Origin: Pseudomonadota bacterium
GTDB lineage: Bacteria > Myxococcota > Myxococcia > Myxococcales > Anaeromyxobacteraceae
NCBI GenBank assembly: GCA_023411405.1
Contig: JAEYOU010000115.1
Location: 1 to 7,638 of the forward strand
DNA length: 7,638 nt
Direction of reading: 5' to 3'
Shown: piece after piece, positions 5,816 to 7,638 of the stretch
How positions within the stretch are numbered: position 1 is the stretch's first letter
How the letters are laid out: each line of letters opens with the position of its first letter
Made by a program: the position numbers and the translations under genes
The notes under the pieces: model-generated
What the model saw: only the letters and a program-made list of their open reading frames with translations
Database searches by the model: none
What the model was told of the DNA's origin: nothing

Positions 5816-6205
5816 ATGGCGCGGCGCGCGAAGAAGACGAAGGGGCCTGCCGGGGTGGGGCTCGACGCATACCTGGGCAAGCATCTCGAGGACCCCGAGT
5901 TCCGGCACAACTTCGAGCAGCGCCGCCTCGTCCACGAGGTCGCGATCGTGGTCAAGAGCATGCGCGAGCAGGCGGGGCTCACCCAGGCCAAGCTCGCGAA
6001 GATGGTCGGCGTGAGCCAGCCGATGATCGCGCGCATGGAGCGGGGCCTGGACCAGCGGACTCCCCGGTGGGAGACCCTGCGGAAGATCGGGCTCGCGCTG
6101 GGCAAGCAGCTCAAGCTCTCCTTCGTCGAGGCCGATGGCGACGAGCCGCTCGTCGAGGTGAATGGGTTGCCGCCGAGGGGAGCGAGCGCGAGCGGCCGCG
6201 TCTAG
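5816..6205 (+). CDS. XRE-family antitoxin, HigA-like
   Basis: The product has 129 residues. I prefer ATG 5816 because GAGGTGA (5804-5810), nearly the full anti-Shine-Dalgarno complement, lies 5 bases ahead; GTG 5807 would add three residues. Residues 1-10 are basic. Residues 16-55 form the pre-domain helix seen in phage-type HigA antitoxins (AYLGKHLEDPEFRHNFE). Residues about 45-102 are the XRE helix-turn-helix, with GLTQAKLAKMVGVSQPMIARME as the core. Residues 103-129 are an acidic then flexible tail. The antitoxin binds and neutralises the toxin encoded just upstream and probably represses the shared promoter through the dyad at 5467-5486. The ribosome site straddles the toxin stop, so translation is likely coupled. 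Its stop TAG is part of a CTAG that also supplies the stop of the convergent gene. Confidence 0.9.
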   Translation: MARRAKKTKGPAGVGLDAYLGKHLEDPEFRHNFEQRRLVHEVAIVVKSMREQAGLTQAKLAKMVGVSQPMIARMERGLDQRTPRWETLRKIGLALGKQLKLSFVEADGDEPLVEVNGLPPRGASASGRV

Positions 6206-6711
6206 CAGCCGTGGCGAATGGGCTGACGCTCTTCGGAAGGTCGGGGCGCCCTTGAAGGCGGTGCCGAAAGGGCCGCGGACCTGCCGGGTTTGAGAGGGTC
6301 AACCCCGCCGTGGCGTTGGGGACCACCGCTGCCACCGGAAGGGCTGCGGCCATTCCGAGCGGCGGCTTCCCGTGCGGGTAACGCGCGATCGTGAACTGTG
6401 ATGCGGGCGTCGGCGGGGGTAGTCTGCTGCGCTTCGAGGTAATCCAGGAGCGGACCGAACTCCGCGCGGATGTACTCCCGCCGCTGCTGGTAGGACGGGA
6501 ACATCGGCTTGATGGTGCCCCAGAAGTCTCCGAGCGTGTAGCTCGTGGCGACGAACCTGGGCAGGCGGCCCTTGATGGCGGGAACGGCGAGTAGCTCGCG
6601 CCGGAGCTTCACGTACTCGGCATCGTTCGACCCCTCGCCGGTGGATCGTGACACCATGAGCCCACGAAGTGCCTCCACCTTGATGAGGAGGTCGCCATTG
6701 AGGTGGGCCAC
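6202..6711 (-). CDS. Abortive-infection family-like protein, N-terminal part only
   Basis: The product has 169 residues from GTG 6711, five bases after the previous gene's stop, so the two form an operon. Residues about 8-94 resemble, from memory, the N-terminal region of abortive-infection family proteins that normally end in an Abi_C-type domain: KVEALRGLMVSRSTG, AEYVKLRRELL, LPRFVATS, FWGTIKPMF, SYQQRREYIR, FGPLLDYLE. After about residue 105 (base 6400) the sequence becomes Pro/Arg/Ser-rich without conserved features. The C-terminal domain with its WxKALxRR-type motif is absent in all minus frames down to the convergent antitoxin gene. It is therefore either a short stand-alone form or a truncated gene whose frame runs on to a chance stop. 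Full-length relatives are linked to phage-triggered growth arrest; a function for this shortened form is unproven. The family call is tentative. Confidence 0.65.
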   Translation of the reverse strand: MAHLNGDLLIKVEALRGLMVSRSTGEGSNDAEYVKLRRELLAVPAIKGRLPRFVATSYTLGDFWGTIKPMFPSYQQRREYIRAEFGPLLDYLEAQQTTPADARITVHDRALPAREAAARNGRSPSGGSGGPQRHGGVDPLKPGRSAALSAPPSRAPRPSEERQPIRHGC

Positions 6712-6716
6712 GGCGC

Positions 6717-7316
6717 CTACACCGTCGCGAAGATGGCGGCGAAGTTCAGCGCCTCGCCCAAGAGAAACCCGTCGAGGCCCGCCACAGCCGCGCTCGGGGA
6801 ATGGAGCGCCGCGCGACGCACGTCGAGGACGGAGAACGTGACCGGGCTCGGGTACGCCAGGGACTTCTCCATCAGCCGGACGATGATGGGCACGTTCTTC
6901 TTGGGCAGGGACTCCGGCTTGAAGTACAGCTTCACGATGTGCTTGGCGCCGTTGATATCCAGGCCAAGCTCCGGGTTCACCTGGACGTCAAGGCCCCCCG
7001 CGGACCAGACGCCCGTGGGTGGCGCGAACCAAGCCATCGTCTTCTTGCCGATGAACTTCTTGTGGCCGGTGATGACGGCCGTGTACTGCTGGACCTTCTT
7101 CGGGTCGAGCCCCACCAGCACCGCGTCGAGCGCCTTCTTCGGTTTGGCGTTCTCGTGGACGTCCACGATGGCCTCGCGGACTGCCTTGTAGAAGTCGAAG
7201 GCCGGCTGGTAGGGGTCGCCGTTCTTGAACTGCCGGACGACGGTGATCTTCGGCATGCCGGACTTCAAGACGAAGTCCACGAACGTCGTCAGCGAGACCT
7301 TCTTGACCTTCGCCAT
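6717..7316 (-). CDS. Conserved protein of unknown function, first gene of a two-gene operon
   Basis: The product has 199 residues. ATG 7316 follows a good ribosome site (GAGGGGGTGG, 3-bp gap); the frame stays open further upstream. I do not know a named domain. Visible landmarks suggest a compact alpha/beta enzyme-like or binding fold: VSLTTFVDFVLKSG (7-20), DFYKAVREAIVDVHE (41-55), KKFIGKKTMAWFAPP (86-100), VWSAGGLDVQVNPELGLDI (103-121), HIVKLYFK (126-133) and VLDVRRAAL (163-171). VNPELG and KLYFK look like the most constrained motifs. No signal peptide or membrane segment is present, so it is cytoplasmic. Spacing of 5 bases to the abortive-infection-like gene and near-continuous translation suggest a joint function. 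Similar proteins, as I remember them, are widespread uncharacterised ORFs. A role in defence is inference from the neighbour only. Confidence 0.8.
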   Translation of the reverse strand: MAKVKKVSLTTFVDFVLKSGMPKITVVRQFKNGDPYQPAFDFYKAVREAIVDVHENAKPKKALDAVLVGLDPKKVQQYTAVITGHKKFIGKKTMAWFAPPTGVWSAGGLDVQVNPELGLDINGAKHIVKLYFKPESLPKKNVPIIVRLMEKSLAYPSPVTFSVLDVRRAALHSPSAAVAGLDGFLLGEALNFAAIFATV

Positions 7317-7638
7317 GGTCCACCCCCTCGACCATCCTCTCACGGAGGGCTGCGGCGTCACGTACCGTGAGTCAGGGGTGCGCCGACCTGTGGTGGATCC
7401 CGGGTTGGAGACGATCCCCGCGGACCGCGGGCTGACGATCGTGGCGAGCGCGGGGATGCGCGGGATCTGGGCGCGGCCGGAAACTGGCTCCCGGGTCGCT
7501 CCGGCCTGAGGCTCGCGCTCGCTGGTGGATGAGACGGGCGACTCGGCTGGCACCGAGCCGCCCCGCGGGTGGAGCCGCTTCGTCTCGGTCGAGATGATGG
7601 TCCGGCTCGGGTCGCCTGTCGAGACTTCTTCCACCCGC
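7317..7638 (-). other. Upstream region of the minus-strand operon, with an open coding-like frame
   Basis: No recognisable gene is present in these 322 bases. On the minus strand the frame of the downstream gene stays open from the window edge to its ATG, and its codons prefer G/C at position 3 (for example GTC TCG ACA GGC GAC CCG AGC). The translation is polar and rich in Ser, Pro, Arg and Thr, with no known motif (STGDPSRTIISTETKRLHP near the edge). It may be the tail of an upstream gene, an N-terminal extension, or simply open because GC-rich DNA has few stops. I see no convincing sigma-70 promoter. Confidence 0.4.
7339..7371. promoter_or_regulatory. TCACG/CGTGA repeat cluster upstream of the minus-strand operon
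   Basis: A perfect 7-bp dyad, CTCACGG (7339-7345) and CCGTGAG (7365-7371), encloses a second, tighter palindrome TCACG-TAC-CGTGA (7358-7370). The pentamer therefore occurs three times, 23-55 bases before ATG 7316, where a repressor or activator site would act. No regulator gene adjoins it. Confidence 0.35.

Noticed and set aside
6308..6338. A hairpin (CCGTGGC against GCCACCGG with one bulge) as terminator between the convergent operons
   Set aside because: It has a bulged stem, a 16-base loop and no U-tract. Such dyads are expected by chance at this base composition.
1..7638. CRISPR arrays, tRNA or rRNA genes, insertion sequences and replication origins
   Set aside because: No regularly spaced short direct repeats, no transposase or integrase coding sequence with terminal repeats, and no recognisable structural RNA were found. 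The only long repeat array is the coding RCC1 set.

Overview
The window is about 70% G+C with strong G/C preference at third codon positions. It carries an RCC1-repeat lipoprotein, LuxR regulators without receiver domains and an exopolysaccharide tyrosine kinase. Together these suggest a high-GC, Gram-negative, deltaproteobacterial or Myxococcota-like chromosome. That assignment is inference from gene style, not from a marker gene.

Layout. (1) Bases 1-1158, plus strand: the 3' end of a polysaccharide-type tyrosine kinase (BY-kinase), then an overlapping unknown gene. The unknown gene holds an in-frame 33-bp tandem repeat and appears frameshifted near 1016. (2) Bases 1137-1430, minus strand: a decayed family 2 glycosyltransferase, recognisable in three separated blocks. 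With the kinase it suggests the eroding edge of an exopolysaccharide cluster. (3) Bases 1552-1594: two adjacent hairpins. (4) Bases 1631-3658, minus: a 675-residue lipoprotein with two Ig/PKD-like regions and seven RCC1 repeats. (5) Bases 3888-5290, plus, divergent from it: two translationally coupled LuxR-type regulators. (6) Bases 5457-6205, plus: a HigBA-like toxin-antitoxin operon, toxin first, with a good sigma-70-like promoter and an AT-rich dyad over its -10. (7) Bases 6202-7316, minus, convergent with the toxin-antitoxin operon: a conserved protein of unknown function, then a protein resembling the N-terminal part of abortive-infection family proteins but lacking their usual C-terminal domain. 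(8) Bases 7317-7638: an upstream region with a TCACG/CGTGA repeat cluster and an open minus frame of coding-like composition.

How it may work together. The surface-polysaccharide remnants and the RCC1 lipoprotein are cell-envelope functions. The LuxR pair shares its upstream region with the lipoprotein gene and could control it. The toxin-antitoxin pair beside the abortive-infection-like pair looks like a small defence or accessory patch. The two-gene minus-strand operon is the least explained part of the window and the best candidate for an undescribed system.
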